This document shows, one piece after another, positions 50,001 to 58,183 of a stretch of 64,000 nucleotides of DNA (position 1 is the stretch's first letter; each line of letters opens with the position of its first letter). The notes below the pieces were generated by a model. The model was not told where the DNA came from, ran no database searches, and saw only the letters and a program-made list of their open reading frames with translations. The position numbers and the translations under genes were made by a program. This DNA comes from Spirochaetota bacterium (lineage in GTDB: Bacteria > Spirochaetota > Spirochaetia > Treponematales > Rectinemataceae). Location of the stretch: NCBI GenBank assembly GCA_029265615.1, contig JAJUIB010000011.1, forward strand, positions 1-64,000, given 5' to 3'.

Positions 50001-50253
50001 CTACGGCATGGAAATGCCCTCGAAGCCGAGGCCGGGACGCATGACACGCGCACAGAAGCTCCCCGTTGCGGATCGGATCCGGAGCTTCGCGGAGATATCG
50101 CTCGGCTACACGGGCGAAGCGGCGCACGCGGAAGCGGAACGCTGTCTCCGCTGCGACCTGCGCGAGGGGGCGCGGCCGCCTTACGGATTCGCTGAACTTA
50201 AGGCCCGCACAGACGGCGCGCGCGCATCGGGCTCGGCAAGGAGCGCGAAATGA
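46999..50253 (+). CDS. NuoF/HydB-like flavoprotein fused to a GltD/NfnB-like domain (1084 aa)
   Basis: Multidomain electron-transfer subunit. Order: [2Fe-2S] thioredoxin-like domain (VGMGTCGIGNGAEY, GCFGYCAAEP); NuoF core with FMN/NADH site RGRGGAGFPTARKWE (about 205), FVCGEETALIASAEG and cluster motif CGKCAPCREG (about 495); then, in one chain, a GltD-type module: a Cys-rich Fe-S domain (CENSCPLHMNIPGYLQLL, CHFHCRMRCRRE), FAD site VSIVGAGPAGLAAAFWL (about 685), second dinucleotide site IVIGGGNSAIDAART (about 817) and VYAAGDVVTGPST. The GTG start overlaps the preceding stop, with GGGAGGT upstream. The fusion suggests a second pyridine-nucleotide (possibly NADPH) port on a bifurcating hydrogenase. 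Confidence 0.88.
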   Translation: MSGGTRDGQRAMAEIDELRRKGLARLKPERPFISVGMGTCGIGNGAEYLFAALREAIDARGLDIATRRVGCFGYCAAEPLAMAHRPGMPLLLFTEVKPADAARLVEGLCADSAFDRLARKAAAKIEAWDFRTAKIEFGEGYPALPAWNELPFFKGQVKLVLRDAGIIDPESLEEYLAAGGYSGCAKAISSMAPEAVVAEVAKARLRGRGGAGFPTARKWELMRAAEGERKYIVCNADEGDPGAYMNRNEIESDPFALIEGMTIGAYAMGATQGLIYVRAEYPLAVRRLALAIDAARAQGLLGQRILGTDFSFDLDIATGAGAFVCGEETALIASAEGKAGRPLPRPPFPAQRGLYGCPTNINNVETWCDIPLILARGGDWFASFGTATSAGTKVFSLVGKAKNSGLVELPLGTPLDAVVYGMGAGAGPGKRVKAVQSGGPSGGCIPATLFKTPIDYEALAKAGAIMGSGGMVVMDQDNCMVDVARYFIGFTAGESCGKCAPCREGLAQMKRILDMVARGEAEEADLATLEELACVVRDAALCGLGQTAANPVLTTLRYFRDEYLRHIRERRCAAGACERLYLALCENSCPLHMNIPGYLQLLKENRIEEAFELTLRENPLPGTLGRICHFHCRMRCRREQLDEPVSPGEIHRYLADAMYKMGRERVVYARLIKEKREATGKRVSIVGAGPAGLAAAFWLTRLGHDVTLYDAASDAGGIPRWGIPAYRLPKAILAKEVGLVKRLGARFVPNTRIGRDIPWSALAKESDAILVAAGATEDIALGVPGEGLDGVTAGYRFLEELSRGERKSAPHELIVIGGGNSAIDAARTALRLGSRVTVAYRRSKADMPANAEELAGAAEEGVAILPMVQPMEFVAGSGGHVRAVRFMRMRPGTVDASGRPAPEQTGEILEIPCDGVIVAAGERVGQLGLEELGVAIEGDGRIKVDPLTMATSTPRVYAAGDVVTGPSTAAEAMGQARIAAASIDGALSGEDRFESLFRRFDYGMEMPSKPRPGRMTRAQKLPVADRIRSFAEISLGYTGEAAHAEAERCLRCDLREGARPPYGFAELKARTDGARASGSARSAK

Positions 50254-52037
50254 ACGAACCCATTGTCCTCACCATTGATGGCCGCGAGATAGCCGTCCCG
50301 GCGGGCTCGGGCCTCCTCGAAGCCTGCGCGGCGGCGGGCGCGCGCGTGCCCACGCTTTGCCACCTCGAAGGTATTTCGTCCAACGCTTCCTGTGGAATCT
50401 GCGTCGTCGAGGTCGAAGGGGCCCGCGCGCTCGTCCGCGCCTGCGTGACCGCCGCACAGGCCGGCATGCGGGTGCAGACGGCGAGCGAGCGCGTCATGCG
50501 CGCCCGCCGTGCAATCGTCGAGCTCCTCCTCGCAAACCACCCCGCGGACTGCCTTCTGTGCGTACGAAACGGTAGCTGCGAGCTCCAGGCAATCGCGGAA
50601 ACGCTCGGTCCGCGGAAGCGCCGCTTTTCGCCGACGCGGCCGCAGGGCTACGCCGACGCGACAAGCCCCGGCATCGTGCGCGATCCTGCAAAGTGTATCC
50701 TCTGCGGCCGCTGCGTCGCGGTGTGCCGCGAAACGCAAACGGTCGCGGCCATACACTTCGCCGGCCGCGGTGCAAGGACGCGCGTCGCCTCGTTCATGGA
50801 TCGCGGCCTTGCCGAAAGCCCCTGCGTGCAGTGTGGCCAGTGCTCGGTGGTCTGCCCGACGGGCGCGATCACCGAGCGGGACGACACGCAGGCCGTGAGC
50901 GCCGCACTCGCCGACCCGAGTCTTTTCGTCGTGGTCCAGACCGCGCCCGCCATTCGAGCGAGCCTCGGCGAGGCCCTCGGCCTCGAACCCGGCGCCCTCG
51001 TCACCGGCAGGATGATTGCGGCGCTCCGCCGCCTCGGCTTCGACCGCGTCTTCGACACGCAGTTCGCGGCGGACCTCACCATCATGGAGGAGGGCAGCGA
51101 GCTCCTTGAGCGCCTCGAACACGGCGGCGCACTCCCGATGATCACGAGTTGCTCTCCCGGCTGGATAAACTTCATCGAAACCTTCTACCCCGCGCTCCTC
51201 CCCCACCTGTCGAGTTGTAAGAGCCCCCAGCAGATGTTCGGGGCTATCGCGAAGACCTATTACGCGGACAAGGCGGGCATCGCGCCCGAATCGATGCGGG
51301 TAGTCTCGATCATGCCCTGCACTGCGAAAAAGGGCGAGGCGGCGCGGCTGGGCATGAACAGCGCTTGTACGTGGTGGCGCGACAAAGGGCACACCTCCCC
51401 CGGCTATCCTGACGTCGACTGGGCACTCACCACCCGCGAGCTTGCGCGCATGATTCGCGCGGCGGGCATCGACATGGCGGCACTTCCCGAGGAAGACTTC
51501 GACGATCCGCTCGGCCTGAGCACGGGCGCAGCGACGATTTTCGGCACAACAGGCGGCGTCATGGAGGCGGCCCTTCGCACCGTGTGCGAGCGGCTAAACG
51601 GCGCGCCGCTTCCTACACTGGAGTTCACGCCCCTCAGGGGAGTTACGGGCATTAAAGAGGCTCTTGTCGCGGCGGGTGGCAGGGAGCTTCAAGTCGCGGT
51701 TGCGCACACGCTCGGAAATGCGCGCATCCTCCTTGAGTCCATCGCCCGCGGTGACAGCCCCTATGCGTTCATCGAGGTGATGAGCTGCCCCGGCGGCTGC
51801 GTGGGCGGCGGAGGGCAACCCTTCCGACAACGCGAGACGCATAGGGGCGATCCCGGTCTCGAGGCGCGGAAGCGCGCTCTCTACCGCGAGGACGAGCGGC
51901 TTGGTATCAGAAAATCGCACGAAAACAAGGCGGTCGCCGCGCTCTACGACGAATTCTTAGGTACGCCGCTTGGAACCCTTTCCCACAAGCTCCTCCATAC
52001 AAACTATGCCCCGCGGGAAGGAGGATCGGGTTCCTAG
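50250..52037 (+). CDS. hydA: [FeFe]-hydrogenase catalytic subunit, multimeric group A3 type (595 aa)
   Basis: Produces or consumes H2 at the H-cluster. N-terminal [2Fe-2S] domain (CHLEGISSNASCGICVVEV), His/Cys [4Fe-4S] motif HPADCLLCVRNGSCEL, two [4Fe-4S] motifs (CILCGRCVAVC and CVQCGQCSVVCP), then the H-domain: L1 TSCSPGW (about 297), L2 MPCTAKKGEA, L3 EVMSCPGGCVGGGGQP. The small-subunit-like tail is present (ENKAVAALYDEFLG, HKLLHTNY). L1 has Ser where many enzymes have the second Cys. ATG overlaps the previous stop (ATGA), with AAGGAG upstream. No hydEFG maturase genes are in the window. The stop codon overlaps that of dnaE on the other strand. Confidence 0.93.
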   Translation: MNEPIVLTIDGREIAVPAGSGLLEACAAAGARVPTLCHLEGISSNASCGICVVEVEGARALVRACVTAAQAGMRVQTASERVMRARRAIVELLLANHPADCLLCVRNGSCELQAIAETLGPRKRRFSPTRPQGYADATSPGIVRDPAKCILCGRCVAVCRETQTVAAIHFAGRGARTRVASFMDRGLAESPCVQCGQCSVVCPTGAITERDDTQAVSAALADPSLFVVVQTAPAIRASLGEALGLEPGALVTGRMIAALRRLGFDRVFDTQFAADLTIMEEGSELLERLEHGGALPMITSCSPGWINFIETFYPALLPHLSSCKSPQQMFGAIAKTYYADKAGIAPESMRVVSIMPCTAKKGEAARLGMNSACTWWRDKGHTSPGYPDVDWALTTRELARMIRAAGIDMAALPEEDFDDPLGLSTGAATIFGTTGGVMEAALRTVCERLNGAPLPTLEFTPLRGVTGIKEALVAAGGRELQVAVAHTLGNARILLESIARGDSPYAFIEVMSCPGGCVGGGGQPFRQRETHRGDPGLEARKRALYREDERLGIRKSHENKAVAALYDEFLGTPLGTLSHKLLHTNYAPREGGSGS

Positions 52038-55000
52038 TCCCGCCAGGCCTCGACCACTCCGCGCACCCCGCACAGCCGCGCGATCACATCCTCGGCGGGC
52101 GAGCAGCTGATCTGCGGGTTTGCGCGGACGATCGCCTCGCGCCCGCCTTCCGCCGAGGGGACGTGGAAAAACACGGCGCAGGATCCTGCGGATTCAAAAA
52201 GCGCGTCGCGAAGGTCGTAGAGCTCGTCTTCGGACGCGATGCCCGGCACAAGGCGGATGTGCACCTCCCTCCACGACTTATCCTTGAGGCTCGCAGGGTC
52301 GGCGATGTCCTCAACCTTGAAGCTCGGGGCGGAGCGCGAAAGGTCGATCTTGCCGCGCAGACAGAGCACCTTGTCGACGACGAAGCTCGGGCGGAACCGC
52401 TCGAGCGTGTCAGAAAACACGACGATCTCAATCGAGCCCGAATAATCCTCGACCGCGCCGAAGGCCATCTTCTTGCCGTTCTTTGTGATGATCTCGCGGA
52501 ACTCTTTGAGCATCGCAACGAGGGTGTAAAGCTTATCGGGGCTCGAGCGCTCGGGATGGCCTAGGTCAAGGTCGGAGCAGCGCTCCCAGGTCTTCCGGAA
52601 CTCGTCCATCGGGTGTCCCGAAAAATAAAACCCGAGAAGTTCCTTTTCGCGCTCAAGAAGCTCCTGGCGCGAAAATTCCTCGGCGGATTCGAATGCGAAG
52701 GGCGGGAATTCCTCCTCGACGCAGGACTCGAAAAGGCTCGCCTGGCCGTATGCCCCCGCCTCCTCTTTGTTCGCCGCATACTCCACCGCACGCTCGATGT
52801 TCTGGACGAGCTCACGCCGGGAGTGTCCGAATCGGTCGAAACAGCCTGAGAGGACAAGGCACTCGAGCGTCTTTTTGTTCATCGCGCCCGTGCCGATCCG
52901 CTCGACAAAGTCCATAAAGTCCCGGTATGGCCCCTTGGCCGCGCGCTCCGCGACGATGGCCGAGGCGAGCCCGTCGCCGACCCCTTTGATGCCGAGGAAG
53001 CCGTAAACGATCTTGCCGTCAGAAACCGTAAAATACGCCTCCGAACTGTTCACGTCAGGCGGCTGTATCTCGAGTCCCATCGAGCGCGCCTCGCCGATGT
53101 ACTCGGTGAGTTTGTCGGTGTTGGTAATCTCGTTCGTGAGGTTCGCCGCCATGAACTCGGCGGGGTAGTTCGCCTTGAGGTAGGCGGTGCGGTAGGCGAC
53201 GACCGAGTAGGCAGCCGCATGCGACTTATTGAAACCGTAGCCAGCGAAGGGGATGAGTATCTCGAAAATGCGATCGGCGTCCTCCGCCTTGAAGCCGTTC
53301 TTCACCGCACCGGCTATGAATTTCTCCTTTTCCTTCACCATGACCTCGACCTTCTTCTTGCCCATGGCACGGCGAAGGAGGTCCGCCTGACCCAGGCTGT
53401 AGCCGCCAATCCGCTGGGCGACCTGCATGACCTGTTCCTGGTAGACAATGACGCCGTAGGTCTCCTTGAGGATGGGCTCGAGACAGGGATCGGGATAGGT
53501 GATGGGTTGGCGGCCCCACTTGGAATCGATGAACTGAGGGATGTACGCCATGGGACCGGGGCGGTAGAGCGCATTGAGGGCGATGAGGTCCTCGATGCAG
53601 GAGGGCTTCGCCTGCTTGAGGATACCCTGCATGCCCGAGGACTCGAACTGGAAGACCGAAGTGCTCTTCCCCTCGCCGAGAAGCTCGAAGGTCTTCTTAT
53701 CATCCTCTGGAATGCGCTCCTCGTCGAGGTCGATACCGCGTTTCCGCACGAGGTCGATCGTGTTCTTGATGAGCGTGAGGGTTTTGAGACCGAGGAAGTC
53801 CATCTTGACGAGACCGCATTTCTCGAGAAGGTCCATCGTGTACTGGGTCGCGACGATGCCGGTCTTGGGGTCTTTGAAGAGCGGCACATAGTCAGTGAGC
53901 TCGGTCTTGCCGATCACGATGCCCGCCGCATGAAAACTCGTGTGGCGGTTCTTGTTCTCGAGCTTCGCGGCGATCTCAAAGAGCGTCTTGTAGCGCGGAT
54001 CCTCGGCGAGCGTCTTGAGCTTCGGCTCGAGCTCAAATGCCTTTTTAAGCGTCATTTTCGGATCCTCGGGCACGAGCTTCGCTATCTCGTTCGACTCCGC
54101 AAAGCTTATGTCGAGGGCGCGGGCGACATCCTTGATGACGGCCTTGGCCTTGAGCGTGCCGAAGGTGACGATCTGTCCGACACGCTCGGCCCCGTACTTG
54201 CGCGTGACGTACTCGATCACCTCGCCACGGCGCTCGAAGCAGAAATCGACATCGAAGTCGGGCATCGAAATACGCTCTGGATTGAGGAAGCGCTCAAAGA
54301 GGAGCTTGTAGCGAATCGGGTCGATGTCGGTGATACGGAGCGCATAGGCGACGATTGAGCCGGCGCCCGAGCCGCGTCCCGGGCCGACCGGGATACCGTG
54401 CTCCTTAGCCCAGTTGATGAAGTCCCAGACGATGAGGAAGTAGCCGGTGAACTGCATCTTGATGATAACCGAGAGCTCGTACTCGGCGCGCTCGAGCACC
54501 TCGGGCGTCGGATTCGGATACCGTTTCCTGAGGCCCTCCATCGTGAGATGACGGAGGTAGGCCTCTGGCCCTGCGAAGCCCTCGGGAATTTCGTAGTCGG
54601 GAAGGAGCGGTCCGGGATAGGGCAGCTCGAGCCGCACCATTTCATTCACTTTGAGCGTATTCGAAAGTGCCTCGGGGATCTCGGCAAACAGGGCGGCCAT
54701 CTCCGCAGGAGTTTTCATGTAGAACTCGGAGCCGGGGAAGCGCATGCGACCTGAATCGGCGATCTTGCGGTTCGTCCCGATGCAGAGGAGCGCGTCATGA
54801 GCCGCGGCGTCTTCGCGGTCGAGATAGTGCATGTCGTTCGTCGCGATGAGGGGGATGCCCGTCTTTCGCGCGAGAGCGACGAGCGCGCGGTTCACCGTCC
54901 GCTGTTCGGGGATGCCGTGATCCTGCAGTTCGAGATAGAAGTGATCCTTGCCGAGGAGTTCGGCGTAAAAAAGCGCCTTCCGCTCGGCCTCCGCCTCCTT

Positions 55001-55453
55001 GCCCATAAGAATGAGCGAGGGGATCTCCCCGCCGAGACAGGCCGAGCCTCCTATAAGCCCCCGCGCGTGCGCGGCAAGAAGCTCGTCGTCGATCCGCGGT
55101 TTGTAGTAGTAGCCCTCGGTATAAGAGGCAGAGGAAAGCTTAAGGAGGTTCGCATAGCCTTCCGCGTCGCGGGCGAGAAGCACGAGATGCCAGTACTTGT
55201 TGCCATTCTCGGTGCCGGTTTTTTCGCGCCGGGATCCTCCCGCGACATAGAACTCCGAGCCGACGATGGGGTTGATCCCCGCATCCTTGCAGGTGTCGTA
55301 GAACTTGACCGCCCCGAACATGTTGCCGTGGTCGGTGAGGGCGAGGCCGGGCATGCCCAGGGCCTTGGCCTTGGCGACCATCGCGCCCACGCTTGCCGCG
55401 CCGTCAAGCAGGGAGAAATCCGAGTGGTTGTGGAGGTGGACGAATTCCGGCAT
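52034..55453 (-). CDS. dnaE: DNA polymerase III alpha subunit (1139 aa)
   Basis: Replicative C-family polymerase. The N-terminal PHP domain begins MPEFVHLHNHSDFSLLDGA. The polymerase core has GPGRGSGAGSIVAYALRITD (catalytic palm) and PDFDVDFCFERR (catalytic Asp residues), followed by the finger region YQEQVMQVAQRIGGY. The C-terminal part has an HhH region and an OB fold (FGAVEDYSGSIEIVVFSD). I place the start at ATG 55453, not the 72-nt-longer frame. A TATACT lies exactly 6 nt upstream (55460-55465), predicting a leaderless mRNA, and no ribosome-binding site is present. Confidence 0.96.
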   Translation of the reverse strand: MPEFVHLHNHSDFSLLDGAASVGAMVAKAKALGMPGLALTDHGNMFGAVKFYDTCKDAGINPIVGSEFYVAGGSRREKTGTENGNKYWHLVLLARDAEGYANLLKLSSASYTEGYYYKPRIDDELLAAHARGLIGGSACLGGEIPSLILMGKEAEAERKALFYAELLGKDHFYLELQDHGIPEQRTVNRALVALARKTGIPLIATNDMHYLDREDAAAHDALLCIGTNRKIADSGRMRFPGSEFYMKTPAEMAALFAEIPEALSNTLKVNEMVRLELPYPGPLLPDYEIPEGFAGPEAYLRHLTMEGLRKRYPNPTPEVLERAEYELSVIIKMQFTGYFLIVWDFINWAKEHGIPVGPGRGSGAGSIVAYALRITDIDPIRYKLLFERFLNPERISMPDFDVDFCFERRGEVIEYVTRKYGAERVGQIVTFGTLKAKAVIKDVARALDISFAESNEIAKLVPEDPKMTLKKAFELEPKLKTLAEDPRYKTLFEIAAKLENKNRHTSFHAAGIVIGKTELTDYVPLFKDPKTGIVATQYTMDLLEKCGLVKMDFLGLKTLTLIKNTIDLVRKRGIDLDEERIPEDDKKTFELLGEGKSTSVFQFESSGMQGILKQAKPSCIEDLIALNALYRPGPMAYIPQFIDSKWGRQPITYPDPCLEPILKETYGVIVYQEQVMQVAQRIGGYSLGQADLLRRAMGKKKVEVMVKEKEKFIAGAVKNGFKAEDADRIFEILIPFAGYGFNKSHAAAYSVVAYRTAYLKANYPAEFMAANLTNEITNTDKLTEYIGEARSMGLEIQPPDVNSSEAYFTVSDGKIVYGFLGIKGVGDGLASAIVAERAAKGPYRDFMDFVERIGTGAMNKKTLECLVLSGCFDRFGHSRRELVQNIERAVEYAANKEEAGAYGQASLFESCVEEEFPPFAFESAEEFSRQELLEREKELLGFYFSGHPMDEFRKTWERCSDLDLGHPERSSPDKLYTLVAMLKEFREIITKNGKKMAFGAVEDYSGSIEIVVFSDTLERFRPSFVVDKVLCLRGKIDLSRSAPSFKVEDIADPASLKDKSWREVHIRLVPGIASEDELYDLRDALFESAGSCAVFFHVPSAEGGREAIVRANPQISCSPAEDVIARLCGVRGVVEAWRD

Positions 55454-55459
55454 GGGAGG

Positions 55460-55465
55460 AGTATA
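55460..55465 (-). promoter_or_regulatory. -10 element TATACT, 6 nt before dnaE start
   Basis: TATACT-CCTCCC-ATG on the minus strand. The intervening bases are pyrimidine-rich and cannot act as a Shine-Dalgarno. The -35 is weak. Confidence 0.5.
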
Positions 55466-55614
55466 GCCTCTCGGGAGCCAGAGGAGGAAGTGGCACGCGT
55501 AAAAGCGCCGTCCCCCCGCCGCCACGACAGGGTTCGCACATCAGAAAATATACACAATACATATAAGCGATACGGCCTGCACCCTGCGGCCGTGCAAACT
55601 CAGCCGGATCCTCG

Positions 55615-55620
55615 TATACT
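55615..55620 (+). promoter_or_regulatory. -10-like TATACT upstream of cheD
   Basis: TATACT, 21 nt before GTG 55642. The start would be about 55627, so the AAGGAG site (55628-55633) would sit at the very 5' end of the mRNA. The stretch before it (55540-55575) is AT-rich. Confidence 0.4.
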
Positions 55621-55641
55621 TATCGACAAGGAGCGAACGCC

Positions 55642-56232
55642 GTGGCGTACAAAACCCCAGCACACCTTGAGCGGGTCAATGTCCAACCGGGTGCCAGGTA
55701 TGCATCGGCGAAGCCCGTCCTCATTTCGACCCTCCTCGGTTCCTGCATCGCCGCCTGCCTCTACGATGAAGCGGCGGCAGTCGCGGGCCTCAACCACTTT
55801 CTCCTTGCCGCCCCGCGCTATGCGCGGAGCATGCCGATCACCCATACCGACGCCGGGCGCTACGGCATCAACGCCATGGAACTTCTCATCAACGACATGG
55901 TGCATCTCGGCGCGTCGCGAAAACGGCTCAAGGCGAAGGTGTTCGGCGGCGCCTCGGTCATCGGCACCCCGCGCGACAATTTTCTCTGCGTAAGCGAGGT
56001 CAATCAGCGTTTTATACGCGAATACCTCGCCACCGAGGCGATTCCCCTCGTTTCTGAGGACTTAGGCGGCGACCGCGGGCGCCTTGTCTACTTTCATACC
56101 GACACCTTCAAGGTCTTCCGCCGCTACATCGAACGGAGTCGTCTCGGCTCCGTCGAGGCGCTCGAACACGAATTCTGGAAAGATCGCATCGAAAAACCCG
56201 AGCGCGAAGAGGGCGAGGTCATCCTTTTCTGA
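55642..56232 (+). CDS. cheD: Chemoreceptor glutamine deamidase CheD (196 aa)
   Basis: Deamidates Gln residues on methyl-accepting chemotaxis proteins and can partner with CheC. Catalytic Cys35 is in LLGSCIAACLYD and His52 in VAGLNHFLL; the Thr/Ser region is PITHTDAGRYG. AKVFGGASVIG is a conserved block. An extra C-terminal tail of about 35 acidic residues is present. GTG 55642 has AAGGAG 8 nt upstream. No cheC, cheB or MCP gene is adjacent; the next gene is a TPR-HD-GYP protein with its own promoter. Confidence 0.9.
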   Translation: MAYKTPAHLERVNVQPGARYASAKPVLISTLLGSCIAACLYDEAAAVAGLNHFLLAAPRYARSMPITHTDAGRYGINAMELLINDMVHLGASRKRLKAKVFGGASVIGTPRDNFLCVSEVNQRFIREYLATEAIPLVSEDLGGDRGRLVYFHTDTFKVFRRYIERSRLGSVEALEHEFWKDRIEKPEREEGEVILF

Positions 56233-56317
56233 ACGCCGCCGCCCCCTGCGCCGCCCCGTGCGCCGCCCCCTGGCAGGCTCCGCGCGCAGCTCGATCCCTC
56301 CGAATACATGTCCTGCG

Positions 56318-56346
56318 TTGAGAGTTTTCACTTTCCGTGCTAAAGT
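56318..56346 (+). promoter_or_regulatory. Promoter of the TPR-HD-GYP gene
   Basis: TTGAGA (56318-56323, 5/6 match), 17-nt spacer, TAAAGT (56341-56346), then 7 nt to ATG 56354. A leaderless or nearly leaderless mRNA is predicted. Confidence 0.55.
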
Positions 56347-56353
56347 GCCGAGC

Positions 56354-58081
56354 ATGAGCCCCGAGGTCTTCGGCGTCGCCGCCGTCCCACATCCGCCGAC
56401 GTCGAAGTCGCCGCGCATGGAGGAACTCAAACACCCCTATGCCGCGGCCGAGGCCGCGCTACGGAGCGATCCTGCGAGCGCCCGCGAAAACGCGCTCGCC
56501 CACGCCGCGGAGGCGGAAGCGCTCGGCGAGGGCGCTCTTGCGGCCTATGGCCTCTTCATCGCCGGCTGGGCATCGCTCCAGCTCGGCGACATCTCGCTCG
56601 CCCTCGCCGAATTGGAACGGAGCCAGGCCCTCGCCATCCGTAGCGGCGCCCCGGCGGCGCTCAAAATCCGCATCAAAAACGGGATCGGCATGGCGCTCCA
56701 CCAACGGGGACGCTACGCAGAGGCCGATCGCGCACTCGACCGGGCGCTCGCCGCGGCGCGCCGCCTCGGCGACGAGGCCGTCATCCTCCGCTGTCTCATC
56801 AACTACGGGTTTGTAAAGACCGAGGCGGGCCGCCACGAGGACGCCCTCGCCTTTTTTACCGAAGCGCACGAAATTGCCGTAAGCGCCGGATCGGGATCCC
56901 GTGGTCTCGAGGCGGCACCCGTCACCCTTGGCAACCTCGGCCTTGCGCTCCGGCGCCTTGGCCGCCTTGAGGAGTCCCTCGAACGCCTTGACGAGGCGAG
57001 CAAGCTCGCCCGCACACGCGGCGACCTTATCGGCCTCGCCCACGCGCTCTGTAGCAGAGGGGAGACCCTCCTCCTCATGGACCGCGGCGACGACGCGGAG
57101 GACGATCTAGCCGAAGCCCTTGGCATCTGCCTCCGCATCGGCGCAAACCTCGCAGGCGTCCGCACGGCCGCGGTGCTCGCAAAGCGCAACCTTGACCAGG
57201 GCGCCCTTGACGAGGCCGAGGCGGTCATCGCGGAGTGGCTCCCCCGCGCGGCCTCGGGCGACTCGCTTCGCCATGCAGAGCTTGTCCGCCTCAAGGGGCG
57301 CCTTCTTTCACTCCGCGGCCGCTGGCAGGAGGCCTATGAGGCAAGCGAGCTTGCCGGAGAACTCGAACGCCGGGTCGGCCTTTACCCTGCAACCGCCGCG
57401 GCGCTCGACGTCGACTGCGGGCGTTATGCGCGTAAAACGCGCCGCCTTGAAGAGCGCGTCGAGGGCTGGAGCGAAGCCGTCACCCTCACCCTCGCCGCCC
57501 TCATCGAAGCGAAAGACGCCCCGACCGGCCGCCACGTCGACCGCGCCGCAGAGATCGCACGCCGTCTGGGCGAATACCTCATCGCGACCCACAGCATACC
57601 CCGCCTCGATGCGCCCCTTCTCGATGCGATCGTCCGCTCGGCCCCGCTCCACGACATCGGCAAAATCGCCGTACCCGATTCCATACTCGGCAAACCCGGC
57701 CCCCTCGACCCTGAGGAGCGCGAGCTCATGCAGCATCACGTCATCGTCGGCAAGGCACTCCTCCTCGATGCCGCGATGCGTGTCCGCTTCGAACCCCGCG
57801 TCAAGGTCGCCGCAGAGATCGCCGGCTACCACCACGAGCGCTGGGACGGGCAGGGCTATCCCGAGGGGCGGTCCGGTGAGGCGATCCCGCTTCCCGCACG
57901 CATCGTCGCCGTCGCCGACGTCTATGATGCTATCCGCTCGGAGCGCCCCTACAAGCCCGCCTATGCACGCGAGGTCGCCGCCGACTACATTCGCGATAAC
58001 GCCGGTCGTCATTTTGATCCGCGTATTGTCCGCGCCTTCCTTGATATCGAAGCCGACATAGCCGCGCTTTACACCCCGTGA
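56354..58081 (+). CDS. TPR-HD-GYP protein, probable cyclic-di-GMP phosphodiesterase (575 aa)
   Basis: The N-terminal two thirds (about 30-340) is a series of TPR-like helical repeats (for example GIGMALHQRGRYAEADRALD and LGNLGLALRRLGRLEESLER), a protein-interaction scaffold. The C-terminal HD-GYP domain has APLHDIGKIAVPDSIL (His433-Asp434), MQHHVIVGKAL, YHHERWDGQGYPEG and VADVYDAIRSERPYKP, so it is predicted active on c-di-GMP. There is no membrane segment. ATG 56354 follows a good promoter by 7 nt. It follows cheD, suggesting a motility link. Confidence 0.85.
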   Translation: MSPEVFGVAAVPHPPTSKSPRMEELKHPYAAAEAALRSDPASARENALAHAAEAEALGEGALAAYGLFIAGWASLQLGDISLALAELERSQALAIRSGAPAALKIRIKNGIGMALHQRGRYAEADRALDRALAAARRLGDEAVILRCLINYGFVKTEAGRHEDALAFFTEAHEIAVSAGSGSRGLEAAPVTLGNLGLALRRLGRLEESLERLDEASKLARTRGDLIGLAHALCSRGETLLLMDRGDDAEDDLAEALGICLRIGANLAGVRTAAVLAKRNLDQGALDEAEAVIAEWLPRAASGDSLRHAELVRLKGRLLSLRGRWQEAYEASELAGELERRVGLYPATAAALDVDCGRYARKTRRLEERVEGWSEAVTLTLAALIEAKDAPTGRHVDRAAEIARRLGEYLIATHSIPRLDAPLLDAIVRSAPLHDIGKIAVPDSILGKPGPLDPEERELMQHHVIVGKALLLDAAMRVRFEPRVKVAAEIAGYHHERWDGQGYPEGRSGEAIPLPARIVAVADVYDAIRSERPYKPAYAREVAADYIRDNAGRHFDPRIVRAFLDIEADIAALYTP

Positions 58082-58118
58082 TGCTGTTTCAATAAACAAA
58101 ACGCGGCGCTTTCCATTC

Positions 58119-58147
58119 TTGTCCAGTACCTGAAACGAGTATATGAT
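58119..58147 (+). promoter_or_regulatory. Promoter of the aminotransferase gene
   Basis: TTGTCC (58119-58124), 17-nt spacer, TATGAT (58142-58147). The start at 58184 has GGAG upstream, so this unit has a normal leader. Confidence 0.5.
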
Positions 58148-58183
58148 GGGTTAGCCCGCACGAAGTTCACAAGGAGCGTTCTC

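Noticed and set aside
53219-54358. A 379-codon open frame on the plus strand opposite dnaE
   Set aside because: Shadow of dnaE. Its Glu/Leu/Val-rich sequence follows from the complement of biased codons.
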